Assembly (NCBI GenBank): GCA_002700865.1
Contig: PAFB01000129.1
Span: 1 to 29,863 of the forward strand
Source of the DNA: Rhodospirillaceae bacterium
GTDB taxonomy: Bacteria; Pseudomonadota; Alphaproteobacteria; UBA7985
Length of the DNA: 29,863 nucleotides
Direction: 5' to 3'
Shown here piece after piece: positions 1 to 8,088 of the stretch (the first letter of the stretch is position 1; every line of letters begins with the position of its first letter). A model generated the notes under the pieces. It was not told the DNA's origin. It saw nothing but the letters and a program-made list of their open reading frames with translations, and ran no database searches. The translations under genes and the position numbers were made by a program.

Positions 1-10
1 GGCGATGCTT

Positions 11-631
11 CTACTGGAAAGCGACCATATTCCAGGCTCGGGAAAGCGTGCCCAGCTTTGCGGCTTCAGTCACCATGGCCTGAAACTCATCAGACATGCC
101 AACACCGTCCACGCCCTTACCCAGCGCAATCAGATCCGTCGCTGAGTAAACAACCGCAACACGGTTCATTTCCGCAGCAATAACTGGCGCCCACATGGTC
201 GTGTTGACGTTCTGGGAAGACGTCAGCTTTTGCAGATCCGGCACCATCGCCGCAGCAGCTTGCAGATTTTCGCGCGGCATGACGTACTCGCGTACCATCA
301 TCGCATGATTACCCGGTTCAGGCGCGCCAGCGATAAGGCGGCCTACATCGGGACCTACGACGTCTGCCGATGGGGACGCTTCGCGATCGGCCATCAGGGC
401 CGCCCAAGCGGGGTCAGTCATCAAGTTTGTGGCAACCTGACCACCGTGCCCCATGCTTTCGATGTACGTGTACATGTGCATCGAGCCGGCGCCGTAACCG
501 CCAATGACCTGCGTGGTCAACACGCTGGAGGCTCCGTTCCGTGCGATGATTCCAGCCGCCGTACGCATCCGCGCCTTAGCAACTTCTGCCTTCCCAACGT
601 GAGGAGTGCTGATTCTTCTTGCAGCCCACAT
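11..631 (-). CDS. Hypothetical protein, possible tandem dimeric alpha/beta-barrel fold
   Basis: I do not recognise a named family. The 206-residue product has no signal peptide and no convincing membrane segment, so it is probably cytoplasmic. It reads as two similar halves: residues about 20-85 (a VLTTQVIGGYGAG strand, then a helix ending in TDPAWAALMADREAS) and residues about 90-200. A strand followed by a helix ending in a 'DPxWxALM' phrase is reminiscent of NIPSNAP/ABM-type dimeric alpha/beta barrels, but this is a resemblance only. The ATG at 629-631 is preceded on its strand by an AAGGAA ribosome-binding site about 9 bases away. The next gene, a GST, is divergent across an AT-rich 354-base gap. 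The stop lies at the window's left edge, so the downstream neighbour is unseen. Confidence 0.7.
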   Translation of the reverse strand: MWAARRISTPHVGKAEVAKARMRTAAGIIARNGASSVLTTQVIGGYGAGSMHMYTYIESMGHGGQVATNLMTDPAWAALMADREASPSADVVGPDVGRLIAGAPEPGNHAMMVREYVMPRENLQAAAAMVPDLQKLTSSQNVNTTMWAPVIAAEMNRVAVVYSATDLIALGKGVDGVGMSDEFQAMVTEAAKLGTLSRAWNMVAFQ

Positions 632-985
632 AGCTCATTCCTTTCATTCTCTAAGTGTCTCATCATTTAAGCAAATGACGATATCGAAGAGTAAGCTGAA
701 GGATGGGAGTGATTAATAGTATTTATGAAATAGAGAGCGATATTTGTTTCTAAATATTTTACCATATGCTGCTAATGTTGATGAACGTATCGTTGCTTAT
801 GACAGATTTATGAAATTTTATCTGTCTTGATACTCAATTTTCCACATTTGAAACTCGCCAATTGTTTTGAAATATATCTATTTTTCGAATGTTGAGTGTT
901 GAATTTCTTCGAAGTTTCCACCTGATTTGGTTCATAGTAGCAGACGATATTTCGTACCTCAGCGTATCAATAGAAAGGGGCAATT
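632..985. other. AT-rich divergent intergenic region
   Basis: About 350 bases separate the divergent starts at 631 and 986. The stretch from about 660 to 900 is much richer in A and T than the flanking genes and has no coding-like reading frame. It must hold the promoters of both neighbours, but I cannot single out a convincing -35/-10 pair. A Shine-Dalgarno AAAGGGG precedes the GST start. Confidence 0.5.
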
Positions 986-1669
986 ATGCCGGAACTCAGA
1001 TTGGTTTATTTCAAAATGCGGGCTTTGGCAGAAGCAGCGCAAATGGTGCTGGCTTACACCAAAACCCCCTATACCTATGAGATGGCCTGGGATTACTTTG
1101 GCGAGCCTTGGCCGGAAGTTAAGACGAAAGCACCGTTTCGGCAGTTGCCGATGCTGGTCGTAGACGGCACCAGCAAAATCGCCCAAAGCGGCGCAATCGT
1201 GCGCTATCTTGCGGCACTGACCGGGCTTCAGCCGGAGAGTGCTGAACAACGGGCGGAAGTCGATGCCGTGTTCGAAGGCAGTCAGGAATGGTTCAACCCG
1301 CTGAACCCGACCATCAATTTTGCCGTGGGCGATGATTTTGCGGCCAAACGGGAAGCCCAACTGCCGGGCCTGCATTTACGGCTGGGCGACTTCGAGCGTC
1401 TGTTGGGTCAGCATGAAGGGCCATTCTTCTTTGGTCATCAGCCCTATTACTGCGACTTTGGCGTTTTTCACCATGTCGATCTGGCGCACTTTTTCGACGC
1501 CGATTTACTTCGCGATTATCCCCGCCTCCAGACCTTTATGGCCGCAGTCCGCGGTATCGAGACCATTCAAGCCTATCTGGATAAGCGACCAGCGCTCATC
1601 GGCGTGGGCACCAAGCCACAATTGGTGTTGGCGGGAGGCCCTGAACCCACCGGTGTGATGAAAGCCTAG
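986..1669 (+). CDS. Glutathione S-transferase family protein
   Basis: A cytosolic-type GST of 227 residues. The N-terminal thioredoxin-like domain (about 1-80) opens with LRLVYFKMRALAEAAQMVL, which resembles the sigma-class 'YFxxRxxAE' start; Y8 is the likely glutathione-activating tyrosine. The 'RQLPMLVVDG' and 'IAQSGAIVRYLA' phrases match the cis-Pro loop and glutathione-binding segment of the family. Residues about 85-200 form the helical C-terminal domain. The ATG is preceded by AAAGGGG about 6 bases away. The substrate cannot be inferred. Its stop codon interlocks with the stop of the convergent amidase gene, leaving no room for a terminator between them. Confidence 0.88.
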   Translation: MPELRLVYFKMRALAEAAQMVLAYTKTPYTYEMAWDYFGEPWPEVKTKAPFRQLPMLVVDGTSKIAQSGAIVRYLAALTGLQPESAEQRAEVDAVFEGSQEWFNPLNPTINFAVGDDFAAKREAQLPGLHLRLGDFERLLGQHEGPFFFGHQPYYCDFGVFHHVDLAHFFDADLLRDYPRLQTFMAAVRGIETIQAYLDKRPALIGVGTKPQLVLAGGPEPTGVMKA

Positions 1670-3093
1670 CCCAAGGTTGGCGGCGGGCGGCGCTGGGGCC
1701 ATAGCGTCGCCTGATGATAGGTCTCACCCGTGGCCAGAATGGAACGGTCAGCGCCAAGGGGTCCAAAAATCTGGATGCCCAGCGGCAGACCCTTATCCCC
1801 AAACCCCGCGGGCATGCTCAGACTCGGCAAGCCAATCAGGCTGACGGGGACCACGCATGCCATCCAGCGGTGGTAGGTGTCCATTTCAACCCCCGCAATC
1901 TCAGTAGGCCAAGGCTGGTTGATGTCGAAAGGCCAAACCTGAGTTGTTGGCAAGATGAGTGCGTCATAGCGCTGGAACAGGTCGGCGGCGCAGGCGGCCC
2001 AGCGCGCTCGAGCGGCGCTGGCGTCATGAACCTGCAGCGCGGTCATCTTCTCTGCGCGCTCAAGCTCCCAGAGGACGCTGTCTTTCATCAAGCTGGCATT
2101 ATCCCGCAGCGACACCAAACCCGCGCCAACCTGCCACGATCGCAGCGTAATCCAACTGTGCCAGAGGGCCTCGAACTCAAAGGGAGCCGGGAGGGCTTCG
2201 ACCGTTGCGCCGGCATCGCGCAGCACGGCCAGCGCGGCTTCACTATGCTCAAGAATGCCGTCTTCCAAGGGAAAAGCTCCTCCCCAGTCGCCTAACCACC
2301 CCAGCCGCTTCCCCGCGAGCGATTGGGGCGACAGCGGCGCGGTTGGTTCAGGGGCGCGAGCATGGGGTCGCAGGGGATCAGGGTGGGACATGACATCCAG
2401 CATTACCGCGATGTCGGCTGGACTGCGCGCCATGGGGCCGCTGGTCGCCAAGCGGTGCATGGCCCGGTCGAGGTCCGGCTCCCCCGGAACCCGGCCCCAA
2501 GTGGGCCGCAAGCCATAGACGTTGCTCCAAGCCGCTGGATTGCGCAGTGAACCCATCATGTCAGATCCATCAGCCAGCGCGACCATCCCCAGCGCCAAAG
2601 CAACCCCCGCGCCGCCCGAAGACCCCCCACAGGTCAAGGCATGATTATAGGGGTTGCTGGTGCGCCCGTAGACGGGATTGAACGTATGCGAGCCAAGGCC
2701 GAACTCTGGCACGTTGGTCTTCCCGATCAAAATCGCACCGGAAGCCCGCAAGCGCGCTGCCAGAGCGTCGTCTTTGGCGGGAACAAAGTCCTTGAAGATC
2801 GGCGACCCTTGAGTCGAAGTCAGACCCTTTACGTTGACGAGATCCTTGATTGCCAGGGGCAGACCGTGCAAAGGCCCGGTCACTGGTCCCGCGTCCTTCG
2901 TCCTCGCCTGAGCCAGCAAATCCTCGCGGTCCGCCATGCCGACTAGCGCATTGACCGCCGGGTTGCGGGCATCAATGCGATCCAACGTCTCCGTCATCAC
3001 CTCCAGCGCTGAAATCTTGCCAGTTCGAAGGTTGGCAAGCAGCGAGGTCGCTGATTGATCCAGCAGGCTTGAAGCGGTTTCAGGCGAGGTCAT
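1666..3093 (-). CDS. Amidase-signature family hydrolase
   Basis: A 475-residue amidase of the amidase-signature (AS) family, which hydrolyses carboxamides through a Ser-cisSer-Lys triad. The triad is visible: K83 in 'LAIKDLVNVKG', cis-Ser S158 in 'CGGSSGG' and nucleophile S182 in 'GSDMMGSLRNPA'; the 24-residue gap between the two serines is the family's standard spacing. The usual nucleophile loop is 'GTDxGGSxRxP'. Here a Met replaces one of the glycines that shape the oxyanion hole, and Ser replaces Thr. There is no signal peptide and the length is normal. The substrate is unknown. It is not GatA-like in context, since no gatB or gatC is near. The gene converges on the GST with overlapping stop codons. 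Confidence 0.9.
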   Translation of the reverse strand: MTSPETASSLLDQSATSLLANLRTGKISALEVMTETLDRIDARNPAVNALVGMADREDLLAQARTKDAGPVTGPLHGLPLAIKDLVNVKGLTSTQGSPIFKDFVPAKDDALAARLRASGAILIGKTNVPEFGLGSHTFNPVYGRTSNPYNHALTCGGSSGGAGVALALGMVALADGSDMMGSLRNPAAWSNVYGLRPTWGRVPGEPDLDRAMHRLATSGPMARSPADIAVMLDVMSHPDPLRPHARAPEPTAPLSPQSLAGKRLGWLGDWGGAFPLEDGILEHSEAALAVLRDAGATVEALPAPFEFEALWHSWITLRSWQVGAGLVSLRDNASLMKDSVLWELERAEKMTALQVHDASAARARWAACAADLFQRYDALILPTTQVWPFDINQPWPTEIAGVEMDTYHRWMACVVPVSLIGLPSLSMPAGFGDKGLPLGIQIFGPLGADRSILATGETYHQATLWPQRRPPPTLG

Positions 3094-3262
3094 GGCTGAT
3101 TACGATCTCTCTTGAGGACTGTTAGAGTCTTGCTTCTGCCTGTGCCTTGACGGTCAGGCAAGTGTGTAACGGCGAGCAATGCCACTGTTGACCGCCGCCC
3201 CGTTCGCGCAAACACTGGCACCGCCGGGCAATGGCGTCCCGGCTTTGCTGGAGGACCTTGCC

Positions 3263-3913
3263 ATGAGCATCACCATTCACACCCCCGCTTCTCCTGGTCT
3301 GTCTGTGCAGGACGCGCAGGCTTGGCAGGATGTGCCGGTCAGCGTGGCGGTTGATCTGGAACCGGGTTGTCAAATCGACCCGGCAATCCGAGCGCAGACC
3401 CAGCCGGGCCTGCCGCTCGCCCTGCTTGGTCCCGCCTTTACCATCCGGTGCACGCCGCCTGATTTCGGCGCAGTGGTGCGCGCTTTGGATGAAGTGGCGG
3501 CGGGGCAGGTGGTGGTGATTGCGGCAGGTGGGGTGCTGAGCCACGCGATGATCGGGGAAATCCTCGGCGGTCATTTGCGCGCCAAAGGCTGTGCCGGACT
3601 GGTCGTTGATGGCGCCGTTCGCGATATCAGCGATCTGGGCAGTTGGCCCGATTTTCCGGTTTTTGCCCGCAGCATAAACCCTTTGGGTCCGACCAGCGCG
3701 CGCAGTGGAACAATCAATGCGCCCGTGGAGATCGGCGGCTGTCTGGTCGAGCCGGGTGATCTGATCATCGGCGATCGCGATGGGTTGGTTGCACTGCCAC
3801 CAGCGCTGGCACAAGCCCGGCTTAACGTTGCGCGCGCGAAGCTTGAGCTGGAACAACAGTGGATCGAACGGCTGTCAGCGGGGACCAGTGCTGTTGAGAT
3901 TTTCGGCCTCTGA
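3263..3913 (+). CDS. RraA / HMG-aldolase family protein
   Basis: A 216-residue RraA-like protein. The family includes 4-hydroxy-4-methyl-2-oxoglutarate/oxaloacetate aldolases, dicarboxylate-processing enzymes and the RNase E inhibitor RraA. Diagnostic phrases are 'CAGLVVDGAVRDISDL' (R120-D121, the family's conserved Arg-Asp) and 'PGDLIIGDRDGLVALPP' near residues 164-180. I chose the ATG at 3263 because GGAGGA lies 7 bases upstream; an in-frame ATG at 3179 would add 28 residues outside the family and has no good ribosome-binding site. An equally long reading frame exists antisense (3122-3856), but its product looks like noise. The enzyme is probably cytoplasmic and metal-dependent; its exact substrate is unresolved. 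It converges on the L-2-hydroxyglutarate oxidase gene. Confidence 0.85.
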   Translation: MSITIHTPASPGLSVQDAQAWQDVPVSVAVDLEPGCQIDPAIRAQTQPGLPLALLGPAFTIRCTPPDFGAVVRALDEVAAGQVVVIAAGGVLSHAMIGEILGGHLRAKGCAGLVVDGAVRDISDLGSWPDFPVFARSINPLGPTSARSGTINAPVEIGGCLVEPGDLIIGDRDGLVALPPALAQARLNVARAKLELEQQWIERLSAGTSAVEIFGL

Positions 3914-3922
3914 TCGGTGCGC

Positions 3923-5128
3923 TTAAGCACCGCCCAGCGTGGCAACTTCATCGGCGATATGGCGGGCGATGGGGATGCAGGAGGTTGCGGCCGGCGACGG
4001 AGCGTTGCCGACGTGCAGGCAACGGTTACTGCGGATGAACAGAAAGTCGTCGATGATCGTACCGTCGGGCGCAATGGCCTGCGCGCGTACCCCCGAGGGA
4101 TAGGGCGTTAAGTCAGCCAGGCTGATCCGTGAGCAATAGCGCTGGACCTTGGCCAGATAAGCCCGCTTTCGCACGGACGACCAAAGCTCCGAAGCTGCAG
4201 ACCCGGCATTTTGTCTCAGCAAGGCCCAGAAGCCACCATAGCTCAGGGTTTGCATCAAATCACCGGGCGCAATATCCGTGCGCCGATAGCCCTCCCGTTT
4301 AAGGGCGAGGACGGCATTGGGTCCCACGGTGAATCCGCCATCGAGTTTGCGTGTCAAATGCACCCCAAGAAAGGGCCGTTCAGGATCGGGCACGGGATAA
4401 ATCAGGTGGCTGACCAAGTCGTCGGGCTGGTTGGCGATACGAAAGTACTCGCCCCGAAACGGCACAACCCGATATCCCGGCTCGTGCCCGAAAGCACGGA
4501 TAATCCGGTCAGAAAACAGACCCGCGCACGTAATCGCCCGCGCTGCCTCAAAGCGTGCGTTTTCGGTCGTTACCGCCACGTAATCCTGACCCTCATGACA
4601 CCCAATCACCCGCTCACCATAGCGGATAACGCCACCCCGACCGACAAACAGCTGCGCCATGACTTCCGCGATCCGGCGATAGTTGGTGATGCCGGTGGTG
4701 GGGGAGAGCAGCGCGGCAACCGCGTTTATGTGGGGCTCCAGTTGGCGCACACCGGCCTCGTCCACATCGTCAATCTCAATACCGTTTTGACGGGCGCGTT
4801 GACCCAGTCTGGTCATGCGGTCCAACTCGCCTTCGTGCGTTGCAACAATCAACTTGCCCACGCGGTCGAAACCGACCCCATGCTCACGGCAAAATTCTTC
4901 GGTCGCCGGCACCCCTTCACGGCAGAACAGCGCCTTCTTGCTGCCCGGTGCATAGTAAACGCCCGCGTGGATCACGCCGGAGTTATGGCCGGTCTGGTGC
5001 GCAGCGGGGACCGCTTCTTTCTCAAGCACGACAATCGAACTGGACGGGTCGCGGGTCTGCAACTCCAGCGCGGTCGCGATCCCGATGATCCCGCCACCGA
5101 CAATCAAAGTGTCTGTTGTTTCATGCAC
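3923..5128 (-). CDS. lhgO: L-2-hydroxyglutarate oxidase/dehydrogenase
   Basis: An FAD-dependent oxidoreductase of 401 residues matching LhgO (YgaF). That enzyme oxidises L-2-hydroxyglutarate to 2-oxoglutarate and passes electrons to the respiratory chain. The dinucleotide-binding motif is 'LIVGGGIIGIATAL' (8-21), with the acidic ribose-binding residue near E36. The family hallmark 'HNSGVIHAGVYY' sits at 48-59, followed by 'PGSKKALFCREG'. 'FRGEYFRI' and the C-terminal 'LHVGNAPSPAATSCIPI' also fit. The start is a GTG at 5126-5128 with no obvious Shine-Dalgarno; it places the FAD motif at the normal distance from the N-terminus, so I accept it. The gene stands alone: a terminator and a short repeat separate it from the PstS-type gene upstream. 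Other glycine-oxidase-like flavoenzymes are less likely. Confidence 0.9.
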   Translation of the reverse strand: MHETTDTLIVGGGIIGIATALELQTRDPSSSIVVLEKEAVPAAHQTGHNSGVIHAGVYYAPGSKKALFCREGVPATEEFCREHGVGFDRVGKLIVATHEGELDRMTRLGQRARQNGIEIDDVDEAGVRQLEPHINAVAALLSPTTGITNYRRIAEVMAQLFVGRGGVIRYGERVIGCHEGQDYVAVTTENARFEAARAITCAGLFSDRIIRAFGHEPGYRVVPFRGEYFRIANQPDDLVSHLIYPVPDPERPFLGVHLTRKLDGGFTVGPNAVLALKREGYRRTDIAPGDLMQTLSYGGFWALLRQNAGSAASELWSSVRKRAYLAKVQRYCSRISLADLTPYPSGVRAQAIAPDGTIIDDFLFIRSNRCLHVGNAPSPAATSCIPIARHIADEVATLGGA

Positions 5129-5151
5129 CGTGAGGGTTCTGACCTGAGCAA

Positions 5152-5208
5152 GGGGTTGAGCTTGGGGTTGAGCTGAGCGTTAAGCTTAGGGTTAAGCTGA
5201 GCGTTACA
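5152..5208. repeat. Imperfect direct repeat upstream of lhgO
   Basis: A low-complexity run built from GGGTTGAGCTT/GGGTTAAGCTGAGCGTTA-like units. One copy of about 25 bases (GGGGTTGAGCTGAGCGTTA, then AGCTTA) is followed by a partial copy (GGGTTAAGCTGAGCGTTA) and preceded by a shorter one. It lies immediately upstream of the lhgO GTG start, so it is either in the leader or part of an operator. Confidence 0.6.
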
Positions 5209-5271
5209 GAAGCACAGCGCCCAAACTTTCACAGTCATCGTCCCTCAGGTCAATTCCCGGCAACCGCCCAT

Positions 5272-5313
5272 AAAAAAAGGCCAGCGGACACTCTGTGGTG
5301 TCGATCGCTGACC
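5272..5313 (-). terminator. Rho-independent terminator of the pstS-like gene
   Basis: On the minus strand GGTCAGCG (5306-5313) pairs with CGCTGGCC (5279-5286). An inner GACAC/GTGTC stem extends the hairpin, and a run of seven T follows (5272-5278). It sits 60 bases past the stop of the PstS-type gene. A second hairpin lies between it and the stop (see 5319-5349). Confidence 0.85.
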
Positions 5314-5318
5314 TTCAG

Positions 5319-5349
5319 GCCGGTGCGCCCTTTGGGATGACGCACCGGC
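5319..5349 (-). terminator. Accessory hairpin before the pstS terminator
   Basis: A perfect 9-base inverted repeat, GCCGGTGCG at 5319-5327 and CGCACCGGC at 5341-5349, with a 13-base loop. It has no T-run of its own. It lies between the PstS-type stop codon and the terminator at 5272-5313, and may protect the 3' end or pause polymerase. Confidence 0.5.
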
Positions 5350-5372
5350 AGAGGTTCTGTTTTTGCCAGACC

Positions 5373-6359
5373 TTAGAGCGCTGCAGCCTTGTCAGCGTTC
5401 GCGTCACGGTCAGCCTGTGGCAGTGGGATCAGGCCGATTGGCTCAAGGTAACCGCCAGCGCCGAATGCTTCTTCAGAGGTGAACTCCTGAACGTACTCAG
5501 CGATGCCTGGAATTACGCCTAGGTGGTTGTTCTTGACGTAGAAGAACAGGGAGCGGGAGACCTTGTAGTCACCACCAGCGATGTTTTCGAAGGTCGGTGC
5601 AACGCCTTCGATGTTCGCGCCTTGGATACGGTCAGCGTTGTTCGCCAGGAAGGAGTAACCAAAGATACCAACGGCCGTTGGGTTGGAAGCCAGCTGGTCA
5701 ACGATCAGGGTGTCGTTCTCACCTGCTTCAACGTAAGCACCGTCTTCGCGTACGCTTGCAGCCTTGATGGTTGCCTTGTCACAGCCCATGGCCTTCATTG
5801 CTTTTTCAAACACCAGCTCCTCGAATGCATCACGCGTACCGGAAGAGGTTGGTGGGCCCAGAACTTCGATTGCAACGTCTGGCAACGAGCTGTCAACGTC
5901 AGCCCAGTTAGCAGCGGTGTTTGGGGACATTGCGGAGCAGTCGTCGTTTGGAACTTCTGCGAGCAGCGCCTTGGCGAGAATTTCGCGGGACAGTTCCAGA
6001 ACGCCAGCGTCATTGGAGTTCGCAACTACGATACCGTCAAAGCCAACAACGAATTCGGTGAACTCAACACCGTTTGCGGTGCAGGTTTCAGCTTCGGAAG
6101 ACTTCATTGCGCGGGAAGCGTTGGTGATGTCTGGGTGGTCAACGCCAACGCCAGCACAAAACAGCTTCATGCCGCCACCGGAACCAGTGGACTCGATAAC
6201 CGGGGTGTTGAAGTCGGTGGTCTCACCAAAGGTTTCAGCAACCTTGGTGGAGAATGGGAATACGGTGGAAGAACCAACGATAGAGATGGTTTCAGCGCGC
6301 TGAGCGGTGGCAGTGCCGGCAGCCAGCAAACCAACAAGCATAAGGGAAACGAGACGCAT
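5373..6359 (-). CDS. pstS: PstS-type phosphate-binding periplasmic protein
   Basis: A 328-residue substrate-binding protein of the phosphate ABC transporter family, exported to the periplasm to capture phosphate. A signal peptide (MRLVSLMLVGLLAAGTATAQ) is followed by 'ISIVGSSTVFPF' (26-36) and 'ESTGSGGGMKLF' (56-67), and later by 'TSSGTRDAF'; all match the phosphate-cradling loops of PstS. I chose the ATG at 6357-6359 because it starts the signal peptide; the upstream extension to 6521 is not protein-like and overlaps the regulatory region. A GGAG element lies about 9 bases upstream of this ATG. No pstC, pstA, pstB or phoU is adjacent, so this copy is an orphan. A Pho-box-like array lies about 100 bases upstream, and a strong terminator follows the gene. 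Confidence 0.88.
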   Translation of the reverse strand: MRLVSLMLVGLLAAGTATAQRAETISIVGSSTVFPFSTKVAETFGETTDFNTPVIESTGSGGGMKLFCAGVGVDHPDITNASRAMKSSEAETCTANGVEFTEFVVGFDGIVVANSNDAGVLELSREILAKALLAEVPNDDCSAMSPNTAANWADVDSSLPDVAIEVLGPPTSSGTRDAFEELVFEKAMKAMGCDKATIKAASVREDGAYVEAGENDTLIVDQLASNPTAVGIFGYSFLANNADRIQGANIEGVAPTFENIAGGDYKVSRSLFFYVKNNHLGVIPGIAEYVQEFTSEEAFGAGGYLEPIGLIPLPQADRDANADKAAAL

Positions 6360-6455
6360 GAGGAAAACTCCGAGGATGAGTGCATCGAACAATTCAGGCC
6401 GAGCACGCGAAGCTTTCCTGCGCGACGCCCGGTGTTCCTCCTCTGAGGTCGGAAA

Positions 6456-6484
6456 GTTACAGATTTGTTTCATTAAGATTTCAG
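6456..6484 (-). promoter_or_regulatory. Candidate Pho box (three 11-bp spaced half-sites)
   Basis: On the minus strand three heptamers are spaced exactly 11 bases apart: CTGAAAT (6478-6484), ATGAAAC (6467-6473) and CTGTAAC (6456-6462). Each pair is separated by an A/T-rich tetramer. This is the architecture of PhoB sites (CTGTCAT N4 CTGTCAT). The outer two match the consensus at 5 of 7 positions and the middle one at only 3. It lies about 97-125 bases upstream of the PstS-type start. The role is inferred from spacing and gene context. Confidence 0.5.
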
Positions 6485-6546
6485 CACTGTGAACCTTGTG
6501 AATATCCGTGGATGCACGCATGCAAGAGCCGTAGATATGCCCCGCA

Positions 6547-7986
6547 TCAATCCTCTAAAAATGTGAAAGTTGGCGCTTTTGCTCGGGGCAAGAATGCCTC
6601 GGCCATAGCGTGCTCGTAGGCGTAAGACGCTTGAAAGAGCCTTAAGTCGTCGAAGGTTGGTGCGATGACCTGAATGCCCGTCGGGACCCCATACCGATCC
6701 CGGCCCGAAGGCAGCGTGATCACCGGGCAGTTGTGCTGCATGTTAAACTGATGGGTCAGCAGCCAGCCGTATTCGCCATCGACCCACTCACCCTTGATTT
6801 CCAGCGTCGGCCCGACCGGATCATGGTCGATACCAACCGCGCCGACAGCAAGCGTCGGGGTGATCAGGACATCATAGTCTGCAAGCACGGGCCCGAGCGT
6901 CTGATACATGCGGTGCTGAGCTTCCCAGGACAGCGCCACATCGTCTTGCCCCAGCGCTGCTGCCAGATCAGCAGCGGCAGCGGCGTAGTGGGTGAGGACG
7001 TCCCGCTGCTCTTTCGCTTTCCACAGCGGCGCGCGGCCAAAGTGCATGGCCGTGAACCATTGCATGGCCGCATCGTCGACCCACAGCCCCCACTCCAGGC
7101 TGACTTCTTCGACCTCACAACCCGCCGCACGCAATGCATCCAGTGCCGCGAGGGTATTGGCGCGCACATCATCGTCCAGCGTCACGTAACCCAGGTCCAG
7201 CGAGTAGGCGACGCGCAGACGGGACGGGGCCTGCGCTTCGGGTACGATGATCCGGTCGCGCAGGCTGTCGTGGTCCAAAGGGTGCGGGCCGGAGACGATA
7301 TTCTGCCCCAAAGCCACGTCCCCCACGTTCCGGGCAAGAAAACCGCAGTGGTTGTAGCGGTCAAAGTTGGCCGGTGGGCCATCGGGGTTTCTGCCGTGCG
7401 GTGGCTTGTACCCTGCGAGACCGCAGCAACTCGCCGGAATACGGATCGATCCTCCGATATCCGTGCCGGTGGCTAAAGGCGTCATGCCCGCGGCCAGAGC
7501 CGCTGCAGACCCACCCGACGAGCCGCCCGGCCCAAAGGCCAGATTAAACGGGTTGTGGGTCTTGCCCCAGAGGCGGCTGTTGCAAACCGCGGAGAGGCAG
7601 AATTCCGGCGTCGTCGTGCGCGCGTGGAAAATCGCACCTGCCGCTTCCATCCGCTCGATCATCGGGTCGGAGACGTCGTCAACGTGGTCTTGGAGCGTGA
7701 TAGAGCCTTGGGTGGTGCGTTTGCCCGCCATTCGGTGAACATCCTTGACCGCAACCGGCAACCCTTCCATGGCGCGCGCTGTACCAGCCACATGAGCCGC
7801 TTCAGCCCGCTTAGCCTCATCGCGCGCTTGATCGTAGAAGGTCTCAGTATAAGCATTGATCAGCGGGTTCACGGCATCAGCCCGTGCGATCATTGTGTCG
7901 AGGTATTCGACGGGCGACAGGCTACCGTCTTTGAATTTCGTCAGCACGTCCCGCGCAGAAAGGTAGCAAAGCGCCAGATCCACCAT
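6547..7986 (-). CDS. Amidase-signature family hydrolase
   Basis: A second AS-family amidase, 479 residues long. The triad is K81 ('VAVKDVHRMAGK'), cis-Ser S156 ('GPGGSSGGSAAAL') and nucleophile S180 ('GTDIGGSIRIPASCCGL'). Unlike the amidase at 1666-3093, this one has the textbook nucleophile loop. The C-terminal half carries 'PTLAVGAVGID' and 'VITLPSGRDRYGVPTGIQVIAP', typical of family members acting on small amides or carbamates. It has no signal peptide. GGGAGA lies about 8 bases before the ATG. The gene is alone on its strand here, and its stop falls shortly before the regulatory region of the PstS-type gene. The substrate is unknown. Confidence 0.9.
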   Translation of the reverse strand: MVDLALCYLSARDVLTKFKDGSLSPVEYLDTMIARADAVNPLINAYTETFYDQARDEAKRAEAAHVAGTARAMEGLPVAVKDVHRMAGKRTTQGSITLQDHVDDVSDPMIERMEAAGAIFHARTTTPEFCLSAVCNSRLWGKTHNPFNLAFGPGGSSGGSAAALAAGMTPLATGTDIGGSIRIPASCCGLAGYKPPHGRNPDGPPANFDRYNHCGFLARNVGDVALGQNIVSGPHPLDHDSLRDRIIVPEAQAPSRLRVAYSLDLGYVTLDDDVRANTLAALDALRAAGCEVEEVSLEWGLWVDDAAMQWFTAMHFGRAPLWKAKEQRDVLTHYAAAAADLAAALGQDDVALSWEAQHRMYQTLGPVLADYDVLITPTLAVGAVGIDHDPVGPTLEIKGEWVDGEYGWLLTHQFNMQHNCPVITLPSGRDRYGVPTGIQVIAPTFDDLRLFQASYAYEHAMAEAFLPRAKAPTFTFLED

Positions 7987-8088
7987 GGTTCTGTCTCCCT
8001 GTTGTCAGTCATCCGCCTTGATAAGCTGCCCTTACCCTGCCCCACCCAACCGCAGGGATCAATCGACTGACGTGCGCGTCGCAGACAG

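Noticed and set aside
3122..3856. 244-codon minus-strand frame opposite the RraA-like gene
   Set aside because: Same length as the real gene but rich in Arg, His, Gln and Cys with no domain pattern. The plus-strand product has clear RraA motifs, so this is a shadow.
4211..5176. 321-codon plus-strand frame across lhgO
   Set aside because: Antisense shadow of a clear FAD enzyme; no ribosome-binding site or domain.
5523..6446. 307-codon plus-strand frame across the PstS-type gene
   Set aside because: It is antisense to a gene with a signal peptide and PstS motifs; its product has no recognisable features.
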